A DNA stretch of 64,000 nt, from the NCBI GenBank assembly GCA_014843695.1, contig CM026386.1, positions 14,741,964-14,805,963 of the forward strand, written 5' to 3'. This document shows positions 1-12,900 of this stretch, one piece after another. Each line of letters starts with the position of its first letter. The stretch's first letter is position 1. A model generated the notes under the pieces. That model searched no databases, was not told the DNA's origin, and worked only from the letters and a program-made list of their open reading frames with translations. The position numbers and the translations under genes are program-made. This DNA comes from Archivesica marissinica. Its lineage: Eukaryota > Mollusca > Bivalvia > Venerida > Vesicomyidae.

Positions 1-175
1 ACTGAAATTTAATGCAATTATTGGATTCAATGCTTTATTGATTTCGCTGTGTGTGTTGCATCGTCATGGTTATAGAATTCCGAGTTTTCATGCCAGGAAA
101 TATATCAGTGAAAAGCAAGACCATTGACTGGCACACACATACTGGTTATTCTTTTCTATATACAGTCAAAGCTGT

Positions 176-397
176 TTCTCCGAAGACCCCATTTCTCCCA
201 CACAAAAAAATAATTATTTTACAATTTTCATAAAAAATATTGTCCAGTAAGATACACTGGCCCAATTTAGCGAACAATATATTCAAAATTGTCAAATTGT
301 GACTTTTAACCCTATTTTGTTGAAATTTATTAAATCAATCAATTTACGGGTGCAATAGCGCCCTGTCTCACTTCCCCCAAACCTAGAATGAGCCCTG
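176..397 (-). mobile_element. CAGGG-terminus DNA transposon fragment
   Basis: This is a diverged relative of the 6-bp-TSD elements at 20940, 27853 and 35455. It shares the block around GTAAGATACACTGGCCCA and ends in CCTAGAATGAGCCCTG. The other terminus is missing. It carries no coding capacity. Confidence 0.6.
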
Positions 398-735
398 TAA
401 GTTATGCTGTCCTGTATGGACATTCTGCATTGACATGTACCAACAGTTTGCTGTATATAGCCAGAACAATATCTCGCTGTCCCAATATAAACTCAAGAAA
501 TAATTCCACGCAAAATTCGGTTTATTTTGTAATATGAGATTGGTTGGCGCCCTGTCTCACTTCCCCCAAACCTAGAATGAGCCCTGTAAGTTATGCTGTC
601 CTGTATGGACATTCTGCATTGACCTGTACCAACAGTTTGCTGTATATAGCCAGAACAATATCTCGCTGTCCCAATATAAACTCAAGAAATAATTCCACGC
701 AAAATTCGGTTTATTTTGTAATATGAGATTGATAG
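361..735. repeat. 189-bp tandem duplication, two copies
   Basis: Two nearly identical blocks start at 361 and 550. Each holds the end of the CAGGG-type transposon and about 150 bp of flanking sequence ending in TTTATTTTGTAATATGAGAT. Very few differences are visible, so the duplication is recent. The short open frame in the second copy (544-726) is not a gene. Confidence 0.85.
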
Positions 736-805
736 GTCATAACACAGTCACTGGCAGTAACTTTGGTGACTAACAAACTGAAATGAACGCCATAACGATA
801 CTTAC

Positions 806-901
806 ATATTTATCCTCAGGTCCAGCATCGTATGTGACTTCTCCAAACTTTGGCGGCAAGCTTCCTGATTGTACCTTTTCAAAACGCAGTTGCACAGGGC
901 C
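806..901 (-). CDS. Exon 2 of the SMP-like gene (32 codons)
   Basis: On the minus strand the exon follows an acceptor GTGTTTCAG (902-904 is the CAG) and ends at a full-consensus donor GTAAGT (800-805). It is 96 nt, phase 0 to phase 0. It reads GPVQLRFEKVQSGSLPPKFG, then EVTYDAGPEDKY. It continues exon 1 naturally because both junctions are phase 0 and the combined residues resemble the start of an SMP domain. No other exon of this gene was recognised in the 30 kb between them. Confidence 0.7.
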
Positions 902-3900
902 CTGAAACACATTAAAATTCAGATATCAAAACATGACTGCAGGGTGCCCTGAAAAACATATAAGATACGAGAACACAATTGTCAGTCCTGTTCAGGCCCC
1001 TAGGTTATAAAAACTTTTCTCAGAACTCAAACTCAAGCCCAAATGGTCTGATTGGTTGATTCTGAGTTTTAACTGTCAGCTGAACCAATCAGACGATTGA
1101 GATCGAGTTTTGAGATTGGAGAAAAGTTTTATAACCTCCAGGCCAGGGCTTAAGCAAAACTTATAAAATAAGGACAAGGTTATTAACAGTTAAATTGCAA
1201 TGTTCCCGATGCCAGGTCGCCAATGGCACCAAAAAAAAATACTGGTGCTAAATTTTCTTAACCCTTTCAACACCACAGACCTCTAAATTGGCTTACAAAA
1301 AAGTGTAGATCCAGATGAGCCGGCTCGTGACGAGCCGTCTCATCAGGATCTGCACTTTTTTCAAGTAATATAACTATTTTTAGAATTTGTTTTACCCATT
1401 TTGATAAATGAACTGATCCAAATGTAATTTTGTTATTAATTTATTGGTCTAAAAATATCATAGACCAGTCCATGTCAGTTACTTGGTGTTGAAAGGGTTA
1501 ATTAGCGAAAATATTTGGCGCAACTCTTTTTTTTTGCCGCATCATGGCTTCAAATCTGTGAACTAGTTGACCCCAAGATTTTCATATTGGCTATAGTATT
1601 TTTCAATCGGCGACAGAAGTGACGCAGACAAAAATTCAGACAGAGTCAACCCTCAACGGAATGTGCAAACAACATAGATCCAGATGTAGCTTGCTATTCA
1701 GACAAGTGATTTAGCTCAACTATCCGAATAGCAAAACAGCATAGGCACATTCTATGTCATCTGATCTGGCTCTATGCTGTTTGAAAATATGAATATACTC
1801 GTTTCCAGTACAGTAAGGGTTAAAGGTAGTGGGTAAGCTAGATATAGAATAATGTTGATGGTGAATGGATAACGGATAGCATTCAGGCTCCTGTGCATGG
1901 AACACAAGTCATTCAGACTCCTGTGCATGGAACACAGACTCTTGTGCATGGAACACAGTCATTCAGGCTCCTGTGCATGGAACACAGTCATCCAGGCTCC
2001 TGTGCATGGAACACAGTCATTCAGGCTCCTGTGCATGGAACACAGTCATTCAGGCTCCTGTGCATGGAACACAGTCATTCAGGCTCCTGTGCATGGAACA
2101 CAGTCATCCAGGCTCCTGTACATGGAACACAAGTCATTCAGACTCCTGTGCATGGAACACAGACTCCTGTGCATGGAACACAAGTCATTCAGACTCCTGT
2201 GCATGGAACACAGACTCCTGTGCATGGAACACAGTCATTCATGCTCCTGTGCATGGAACACCATCATTCGGACTCCTGTGCATGGAACACAGACTCCTAT
2301 GCATGGAACACAGTCATTCATGCTCCTGTGCATGGAACACAAGTCATTCAGACTCCTGTGCATGGAACACAGACTCCTGTGCATGGAACACAGTCATTCA
2401 GGCTCCTATGCATGGAACACCGTCATTCAGGCTCCTGTGCATGGAACACCGTCATTCAGGCTCCTGTACATGGAACACAGACTCCTGTGCATGGAACACA
2501 GTCATTCAGGCTCCTGTGCATGGAACACAGTCATTCAGGCTCCTGTGCATGGAACACCGTCATTCAGGCTCCTGTGCATGGAACACCGTCATTCAGGCTC
2601 CTGTACATGGAACACAGACTCCTGTGCATGGAACACAGTCATTCAGGCTCCTGTGCATGGAACACCGTCATTCAGGCTCCTGTGCATGGAACACAGTCAT
2701 TCAGGCTCCTGTGCATGGAACACAGTCATTCAGGCTCCTGTGCATGGAACACCGTCATTCAGGCTCCTGTGCATGGAACACAGTCATTCAAGCTCCTGTG
2801 CATGGAACACAGTCATTCAGACTCCTGTGCATGGAACACAGTCATTCAGGCTCCTGTGCATGGAACACAGTCATTCAGGCTCCTGTGCATGGAACACAGT
2901 CATTCAAGCTCCTGTGCATGGAACACAGTCATTCAGGCTCCTGTGCATGGAACACAGTCATTCAGGCTCCTGTGCATGGAACACAGTCATCCAGGCTCCT
3001 GTACATGGAACACCGTCATTCAAGCTCCTGTGCATGGAACACAGTCATTCAGGCTCCTGTACATGGAACACAGTCATTCAAGCTCCTGTGCATGGAACAC
3101 AGTCATTCAGGCTCCTGTACATGGAACACAGTCATTCAGGCTCCTGTACATGGAACACAGTCATTCAGGCTCCTGTACATGGAACACAGACTCCTGTGCA
3201 TGGAACACAGTCATTCATGCTCCTGTACATGGAACACAGTCATTCAAGCTCCTGTGCATGGAACACCGTCATTCAGGCTCCTGTGCATGGAACACAGTCA
3301 TTCAAGCTCCGGTGCATGGAATACAGTCATGATTATACGATTTTACACCTTACACACCACCAAGGTAGATCAATGTCTATCACATCTTGCATCTGACATA
3401 AACATGCTGGAAACATCACAGCTTCACAGCTTCATCATACAAAATACTACATGTTGTGCACCTCTATACATATGTGCAATATAATTACTACACACTCACA
3501 GCTGCAGGGAGGGGGGCAATCAGTAAACTGTCGAATTCCAATTGGGATTATTTCGTCCCCTCCCAGTTCCCACACACTCACAGGCAGCTGCAGGGGGCAA
3601 TCAGTAAACTGTTGAATTCCAATTGGGATTATTTCGTCCCCTCCCCCCTCTCCATACCCTCTCCCCTCTTCCTCAGCCCTCAAATATTAACTGCAATATG
3701 GCTCCAGATCTATAGATTGTGATCAGGAGAGCCAGAATGTCAGTATACAGAGCTGTCTCCATATATAGCACCACAACAGTGGAGTATTAACTTGCAGGAT
3801 AACATAGAAATGTAGAATGGAAATCGAGACATAGAAATGTAGAATGGAAATAGAGGCATCGCAATGTAGAATGGAAATCGAGACATCGTAATGTAGAATG

Positions 3901-6900
3901 GAAATCGAGGCATCGTAATGTAGAATGGAAATCGAGGCATCGTAATGTAGAATGGAAATCGAGGCATCGTAATGTAGAATGGAAATCGAGGCATAGAAAT
4001 ATAGAATGGAAATCGAGGCATATAAATATAGAATGGAAATCGAGGCATAGAAATGTAGAATGGAAATCCAGGCATAGTAATGTAGAATGGAAATCGAGGC
4101 ATCGTAATGTAGAATGGAAATCGAGACATAGTAATGTAGAATGGAAATCCAGGCATAGTAATGTAGAATGGAAATCGAGGCATCGTTATGTAGAATGGAA
4201 ATAGAGACATCATAATGTAGAATGGAAATAGAGACATCGTGATGTAGAATGGAAATAGAGACATCGTAATGTAGAATGGAAATAGAGACATCGTAATGTA
4301 GAATGGAAATAGAGGCATCGTAATGTAGAATGGAAATAGAGACATAGTAATGTAGAATGGAAATAGAGGCATAGTAATGTAGAATGGAAATCGAGACATC
4401 GTAATGTAGAATGGAAATCGAGGCATCGTGATGTAGAATGGAAATAGAGACATCGTAATGTAGAATGGAAATAGAGGCATCGTAATGTAGAATGGAAATA
4501 GAGGCATAGTAATGTAGAATGGAAATCGAGGCATCGTAATGTAGAATGGAAATAGAGGCATAGTAAATAATGTAGAATGGAAATAGAGGCATAGTAAATA
4601 ATGTAGAATGGAAATCGAGGCATCGTTATTCGTACGCATGGGGGCCAGAGCTGGGATATGTTTTCGGGCAAAGGTAATTTACCAGCAATCACTGCCCCTG
4701 TGAAATGATTTGTTACAGTTTCGGAATTATTCATCAACTGTGCATGAACTGTTCAAACCATAATTCATGAAAAGGTCATAAAAAAGTACTGAAGTACAAA
4801 TGAGAATATTTCCTGATTTGCTGGGTCAATGACAGGGGTATGTCTGAATGATAGATTATAGCACCCTGATGGATTATAGCATCCTGAATGATAGATTATA
4901 GCACCCTGAATGATAGATTATAGCATCCTGAATGATAGATTATAGCACCCTGAATGATAGATTATAGCACCCTGATAGATTATAGCACCCTGAATGATAG
5001 ATTATAGCATCCTGAATGATAGATTATAGCACCCTGAATGATAGATTATAGCACCCTGATAGATTATAGCACCCTGAATGATAGATTATAGCATCCTGAA
5101 TGATAGATTATAGCATCCTGAATGATAGATTATAGCACCCTGAATGATAGATTATAGCACCCTGATAGATTATAGCACCCTGAATGATAGATTATAGCAC
5201 CCTGAATGATAGATTATAGCACCCTGAATGATAGATTATAGCACCCTGATAGATTATAGCACCCTGATAGATAATAGCACCCTGAATGATAGATTATAGC
5301 ACCCTGAATGATAGGTTATAGCACCCTGAATGATATATTATAGCACCCTGAATGATAGATTATAGCACCCTGAATGATAGATTATAGCACCCTGAATGAT
5401 AGATTATAGCACCCTGAATGATAGATTATAGCACCCTGATAGATTATAGCACCCTGAATGATAGATTATAGCACCATGAATGATAGATTATAGCACCATG
5501 AATGATAGATTATAGCACCCTGAATGATAGATTATAGCACCCTGGTAGATTATAGCACCCTGAATGATAGATTATAGCACCCTGATAGATTATAGCACCC
5601 TGAATGATAGATTATAGCACCCTGATAGATTATAGCACCCTGAATGATAGATTATAGCACCCCGATAGATTATAGCATCCTGAATGATAGTCTATAGCAC
5701 TCTGAATGATAGGTTATAGCACCCTGATAGATAATAGCACCCTGAATGATAGATTATAGCACCCTGAATGATAGATTATAGCACCCCGATATATTATAGC
5801 ACCCTGAATGATAGATTATAGCACCCTGAATGATAGATTATAGCACCCTGAATGATAGATTATAGCACCCTGATAGATTATAGCACCCTGAATGATAGGT
5901 TATAGCACCCTGATAGATTATAGCACCCTGAATGATAGATTATAGCACCCTGATAGATTATAGCACCCTGAATGATAGATTATAGCACTCTGATAGATTA
6001 TAGCACCCTGAATGATAGATTATAGCACCCTGAATGATAGATTACAGCACCCTGATAGGTTATAGCACCCTGATAGATTATAGCACCCTGAATGATAGAT
6101 TATAGCACACTGAATGATAGGTTATAGCACCCTGAATGATAGATTATAGCACCCTGAATGATAGGTTATAGCACCCTGAATGATAGATTATAGCACCCTG
6201 ATAGATTATAGCATCCTGAATGATAGATTATAGCACCCTGAATGATAGATTATAGCACCCTGAATGATAGATCATAGCACACTGAATGATAGATTATAGC
6301 ACCCTGAATGATAGATCATATCACCCTGATAGATTATAGCACCCTGAATGATAGATTATAGCACCCTGAATGATAGATTATAGCACCCTGATAGATTATA
6401 GCACCCTGAATGATAGATTATAGCACCCTGAATGATAGATTATAGCACCCTGAATGATAGGTTATAGCACCCTGATGATAGATTATAGCACCCTGAATGA
6501 TAGGTTATAGCACCCTGATAGTTATAGCACCCTGAATGATAGATTATGTGTAGTTTGCACCCTGATGTAGATTATAGCACCGTGTTTGTGTGTTTGTTGA
6601 TGATAGATTATAGCACCCTGATGATGATTATAGCATCCTGAATGATAGATTATAGCACCCTGAATGATAGATTATAGCACCCTGAATGATAGATTATAGC
6701 ACCCTGATGGATTATAGCATCCTGAATGATAGATTATAGCACCCTGAATGATAAATTATAGCACCCTGAATGATAGATTATAGCACCCTGAATGATAGGT
6801 TATAGCACCCTGAATGATAGATTATAGCATCCTGAATGATAGATTATAGCACCCTGAATGATAGATTATAGCACCGTGAATGATAGATTATAGCACCTCG

Positions 6901-9900
6901 ATAGATTATAGCACCCTGAATGATAGATTATAGCATCCCGATAGATTATAGCACCATGAATGATAGATTATAGCACCATGAATGATAGAGTATAGCACCC
7001 CGATAGATTATAGCACCCTGAATGATAGATTATAGCACCCTGATAGATTATAGCACCCTGAATGATAGATTATAGCACCCTGATAGATTATAGCACCCTG
7101 ATAGATTATAGCACCCTGAATGATAGATTATAGCACCCCGATAGATTATAGCATCCTGAATGATAGATTATAGCACCCTGAATGATAGGTTATAGCACCC
7201 TGATAGATTATAGCACCCTGAATGATAGATTAGTGATGTTATAGCACCCTGATAGATTATAGCACCCTGAATGATAGATTATAGCACCCTGAATGATAGG
7301 TTATAGCACCCTGAATGATAGATTATAGCACCCTGAATGATAGGTTATAGCACCCTGAATGATAGATTATAGCACCCTGAGATGATTATAGCACCTGAAT
7401 GATAGGTTATAGCACCCTGATAGATTAGCACCCTGAATGATAGATTATAGCACCCTGAATGATAGATTATAGCACCCTGATAAATTATAGCACCCTGAAT
7501 GATAGGTTATAGCACACTGAATGATAGATTATAGCACCCTGATAGATTATAGCACCCTGAATGATAGATTATAGCACCCTGAATGATAGATATAGCACCA
7601 TGAATGATAGATTATAGCATCCTGAATGATAGATTATAGCACCCTGAATGATAGATTATAGCACCCTGAATGATAGATTATAGCACCCTGAATGATAGAT
7701 TATAGCACCCTGATATTATAGCACCCTGAATGATAGGTATAGCACCCTGAATGATAGATTATAGCACCCTGATAGATTATAGCACCCTGAATGATAATTA
7801 TAGCACCCGAATGATAGATTATAGCCCCTGAATGATAGATTATAGCACCCTGAAGATGATTATAGCACCCTGAATAGATTATAGCACCCTGAATGATAGA
7901 TTATAGCACCCTGAATGATAGATTATAGCACCCTGAATGATAGATTATAGCACCCTGAATGATAGATTATAGCACCCTGAATGATAGATTATAGCACCCT
8001 GAATGATAGAGTATAGCACCCTGAATGATAGATTATAGCACCATGAATGATAGATTATAGCACTTATACCGAGATGTTCTGTTCTGTGCTTCATCTTCAC
8101 TCTGCAAGCTTCATTTATTTTTCAATCTATCATGTGATAATTGTTGTAACTTATAAAGTCTCCACTATTGGTTAGGAGTTCAGAATACTGCAACAAAATA
8201 TGCTAAATCAACAGACAAAATGCTAAGCACGACTTCTTCCTAATATTATATAGCATTCTTTCAGCTAACATCATTTCTTGATACACTCCAGGAGGTTCAC
8301 TGAAAACTTGGCAACAACATCACCAACAGGTACATTTGTATTTCTTATTAAGATAGTCAGATACCTAGCAAATTGATACTTATATATATATATATCATAG
8401 AGTACCGTATTGTTCCTATTTAAAGCGCCACCTCTAACAAATTAGCTTACAGGTCGGTAATACTGTTGAGTAACACAATTCATATATATATATGGAAGTC
8501 GTGATAGCGCAGTGGATGCGCGTTCGCTTCAGGTGCGAAAGGTCTGGAGTTCGAGCCTCGCTGGAGCCATTATGATTGTGCCCTTAGGCAAGGCATTTAA
8601 ATTCCACTTTGCCTCTTCTCTCTCCCTCGTGGCGATGGATTCCATCAGGAATGAGGTCTCGAGAGTGATTAATATAAGTTGTAATAACTTGTTTCGCAAT
8701 CGAGCTAAAATAAATTTGTATAAAATTTATATATATATATATATATAAACTCCAAGCTCATGAATCAATGTGACACTAAGTATGCATGAATAATATGCGC
8801 ATCATTTGTTGAACGTGTATCGCTATAAAAAGTATTTATTTTCACAGAAGAATTCACACAATATCAACAATGCCTCGCGCTATTCAAACCGTAAAGTACA
8901 AGGGTAGTTATTTACATAGACACCGTATAACAGTTTATAACGCGGAACAATCAACAGAAACACAGGTTAACTAAATTTATACGATTTACATGAATTATAG
9001 CTACTCGCCATGTTTGATGATGATTGAGCTTATTTACCCTCGCCTCCGGCGAACCATATGGGCGAGCGTTCACTATGTTTGACATTCCTACATAGTACAT
9101 GTACCGCATGTACAGAACATATCGATCGATTTAGGTAACAAACGATGACGTAGTAGGTGTCGCATTATGACAAAGCAAGGTTACTGAGCAGTTTCTTCCA
9201 ATTATTTTGGCAATTACCGATATTGACACAGAGATTTTTCACACATATACTACAGAAATTAATTACTCTAATTAGCGCACCCCTTTTGTGTTTTACATCG
9301 TGCCCGGGCACTATAAATATGAACAATACGGTATGTGTATGCGTGCATTTATGTATTCCTACTTACAAGCTGCCCATTTGATGTACATGTACCATACTAA
9401 AGAGATTCTTGATTTATATATTTTGGAGGATTCTGCAATCTTACATTCCACAGTTTATTCCTGTTAGTTTATACAAATTTATTTTTATCCTCAAATGCAG
9501 ATAAATGTAATTATAAATTTTATTTTCAGTAGTTTTCATCTTCTAAACAATTTTGTTTATAGTATACGTGTATACAACTCAACAAAATTCTAAACTGATC
9601 ATCATTCTAATGCTATATTTATTTAGTTTATACAAATTTATTTTATCCTCAAATGCAGATAAATGTAATTATAAATTATTTTTTAATTTTATTTTCAGTA
9701 GTTTTCATCTTCTAAACAATTTTTTTTTATTATAGTATACAAAATTCTAAATGGTCACCTGGTGTTGTATTTATTTAGTTTATACAAATTTATTTTAGCT
9801 TGATTGCGAAACAAGTTCTTACAACTTATATTAATCACTCTCGAGACATCATTCCTGATGGGGTCCATCGCCACGAGGGAGAGAGAAGAGGCAATGTGGA

Positions 9901-12900
9901 ATTTAAATGCCTTGCCTAAGGGCACAATCGTAACGGCTCCAGCGGGGTTCGAACTCCGGACCTTTCTCACATGCAGCGAATGCTCTACCACTGCGCTATC
10001 ACGCCTTCCTCATGTTCTTTTACATGCATGGTCTGGTGTAAAGCACTGACACAACATATTCTCAGCATGGTCATTTTCATAGTGGCGAGATCGAACCCTC
10101 AGCTGCTGGACTACAGGTCCAACATCTTAGCTGCTGGACCACTAATCTGCCACTCTCAATCTACATTAAACCCGGGATTTGCCTCTACCGTAACACAAAG
10201 CATTCTATCCTGGACCACATGTCAATCTTAGTAACTAGTACTTTAAACTGTGGATTTGACTCTACCTTAACACAGAACATGCTGTCTGATCAGGCTCTAT
10301 GCTGTTTGCTAATCCGATAGTGGAGCTAAAACACTTGGCTGAATAGCAAACAACATAGATCCTAATCAGACGCGCATTATGCCGTGGCTGATCTGGATCT
10401 ATGTTGTTTGCAAATGTGATTTCATTTACTTAGTAGGCAAAGGGTTAACATAAGATTTTCTATTCTGGACTTAAATCCTGTTATTTACAATACCTTAAAG
10501 CAGCATTATATCATAATAAATGATTGTTTTGGGTAAAATATAAATACTAATGTCTGTGTGTTTACAAAAATTGAAACAGTCGCTCAGAAACGATAAAAAT
10601 CCAATAAATATACACCGTCGTATATGCGAATTGTTTATCAACAAACGAAATGTGTTTATCAACACACGAAATGTAAACACACACAGCGTGCATGAGTGAA
10701 ACAACAGCGGATGTAGAAACGCACGTTGGAATGTCAACATATTTTGAACATGAAAGACTATCTAGCTATCTTCCTATTATGTCTAATCCCTCGCGGGGAT
10801 GTAGACATACCCCTAAAAGACTTAGATAACAGAGGTATGAATCTTAAGTAATTCAATTAAAAACGATAACTTGGGAGAAATGCATTCCGAATGTAAACAA
10901 GTGCGGACGATGCGTTCCGATTGTAAACAAGTGCGTGACCGACCTACTCGGAGAGTCCTACTTTCAATTTTCAGTTTGTTTTATCGCAAAATAACACTGT
11001 TTACTAATTGAACATAATTATACAAATTATAATGTATGAATGCGTAGCAGCATTGCTACCCATACGTAAAATTAGAATTTTTCAAATATCTTTTATTTCA
11101 TACGATATAGGGCTGCTTTAACAAGGAATTCCATCAATTTTAAACCTGCTATTTGCAACCACCTTTATACATGGCATTCTAACATGGATCTGTCCATCTA
11201 CCTTAATTTAAACCTGGTATTTGCAGATACCTTAACATAAGGTGTTCTACGTTGTATCCTTGGAACTATCTGCCAAACATATTCTTTGCATGAGATAATA
11301 ATAGAACTTTGGTAATTACATGTCTAATTATCAACTATGCCATCAGAGCGTACTTAGAATACCTAGATAATTATAGGAACAATACAGTTATTGTCCGTTT
11401 AGAGAGATAATACAAATTCCTGGTTCACAACTACTGAAGTAATGTTTGTTGATTCAGCAATGAAGTGAGAATACATCTTGGTGGGGTGATACACAATTTT
11501 AGTGCGTGCGTGTATAAGTTTCTTTATAGTCGCCACCGCATAAATGCATTTGGGCGACTGGTTTCTCTAAGATGTTTATGTCGATATCTAAGTTGTTTAT
11601 GTAGACAGCTGGGAAGGCATCTTCGTTCTTCGCAGGGTGACAAGTCCTGTTTTCTCTTTCGAATGGGTCCTTTGTAGGGCCACCCTCCTCACTGTTGGTC
11701 ACCCCGCAGCAGCATTTATACGGATCTGGCAGTTAGACATCTGGTCGTCGGTTGTCACTCAGGGGAGCGTGGATGCCGCGACCGTTGCCGCTCCCTCAGG
11801 TCCGCTGTCTCGTCTATCCGCCGGAGAAGTAGAAGATCGAAAGCTCGAAAACGCCAGCGAAGATATAGTGATATACCCCAAACACTATCTAGAAGAGGTG
11901 GTGGATCTGTCCTGATGTGCCATAGCCGTGGATACACATTGGGGAGATTACCCATTCGCAAGATCGACGACCAGAAGATCCCAGAATCCTACGCTGCTGC
12001 TGCGGGATGTGCCCCGGTCACGACGTGCACGTCGTGAGGAGATCGACCGAGTGACAATTTTAGGTTCTGGTATAAAATTACTGCAGTAATGTTTGTTGAT
12101 CCACAGACGGATCTGTAGCCCAGTGGTAAAACGCTGGACTGGTAATCCAGGGATCGCAGGTTCGATCCCCCCGTCTGACCCTAATAAAATTAACAGTCTT
12201 TCAGGTGGGACGTTAAACTGAGGTCTCGTATCGGTGCTTTACTGTTACACCGTGCACGTAAAAGAACCAGAGGAGACTCTGTAATGGGTCTCTGTCTGTA
12301 TCATGCACTATCCTCCAAAAATCTAAAATTACTAATCTCTTCAGGAGGCGTCTCTCATATGGGCAACTGGTAGCGACGATAAATAAACGTAAAACACACA
12401 ACACATTGTTGATCCAGCAATGAAGTGAGAATACATCTTGGTGAGGTGATATACAAGTTTAGTTCCTGATATTAAATTACTGCAGCAATGTTTGTTGATC
12501 CAGCAATGAAGTGAGACTCTTGCTGAGGTGATACACAATGTTAGTTCCTGATATAAAATTACTGCGTAATGTTTGCAGTGAGAATAACTGTAGTACTCTG
12601 CATGGTGGGAGATACAAAACTTTATTACTTAGATTTGAATCTTAGCCTACTTTATGCCATTATTTGCCTACAACAATACTGTCTACCACCCAGGGTATTT
12701 GCCTACCACAATACTGTCTACCACCCAGGGTATTTGCCTACCACAATACTGTCTACCACCCAGGGTATTTGCCTACCACAATACTGTCTACCACCCAGGG
12801 TATTTGCCTACCACAATACTGTCTACCACCCAGGGTATTTGCCTACCACAATACTGTCTACCACCCAGGTTATTTGCCTACCACAATACTGTCTACCACC

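Noticed and set aside
1893..3484. Three overlapping plus-strand open frames of about 480-500 codons
   Set aside because: They are translations of a 29-bp minisatellite whose unit lacks stops in every phase. There is no splice, start or composition evidence of a gene.
3723..4737. Minus-strand open frames with nine-residue repeats (MPLFPFYIT-like)
   Set aside because: The 27-bp array has a unit divisible by three, so the frame stays open by arithmetic alone.
12108..12180. tRNA-Thr gene
   Set aside because: The cloverleaf-like head with anticodon GGT is always followed by the same non-tRNA body in about nine copies, so it is a SINE head. The same applies to the heads at 23100, 23250, 25620, 36880 and 61935.
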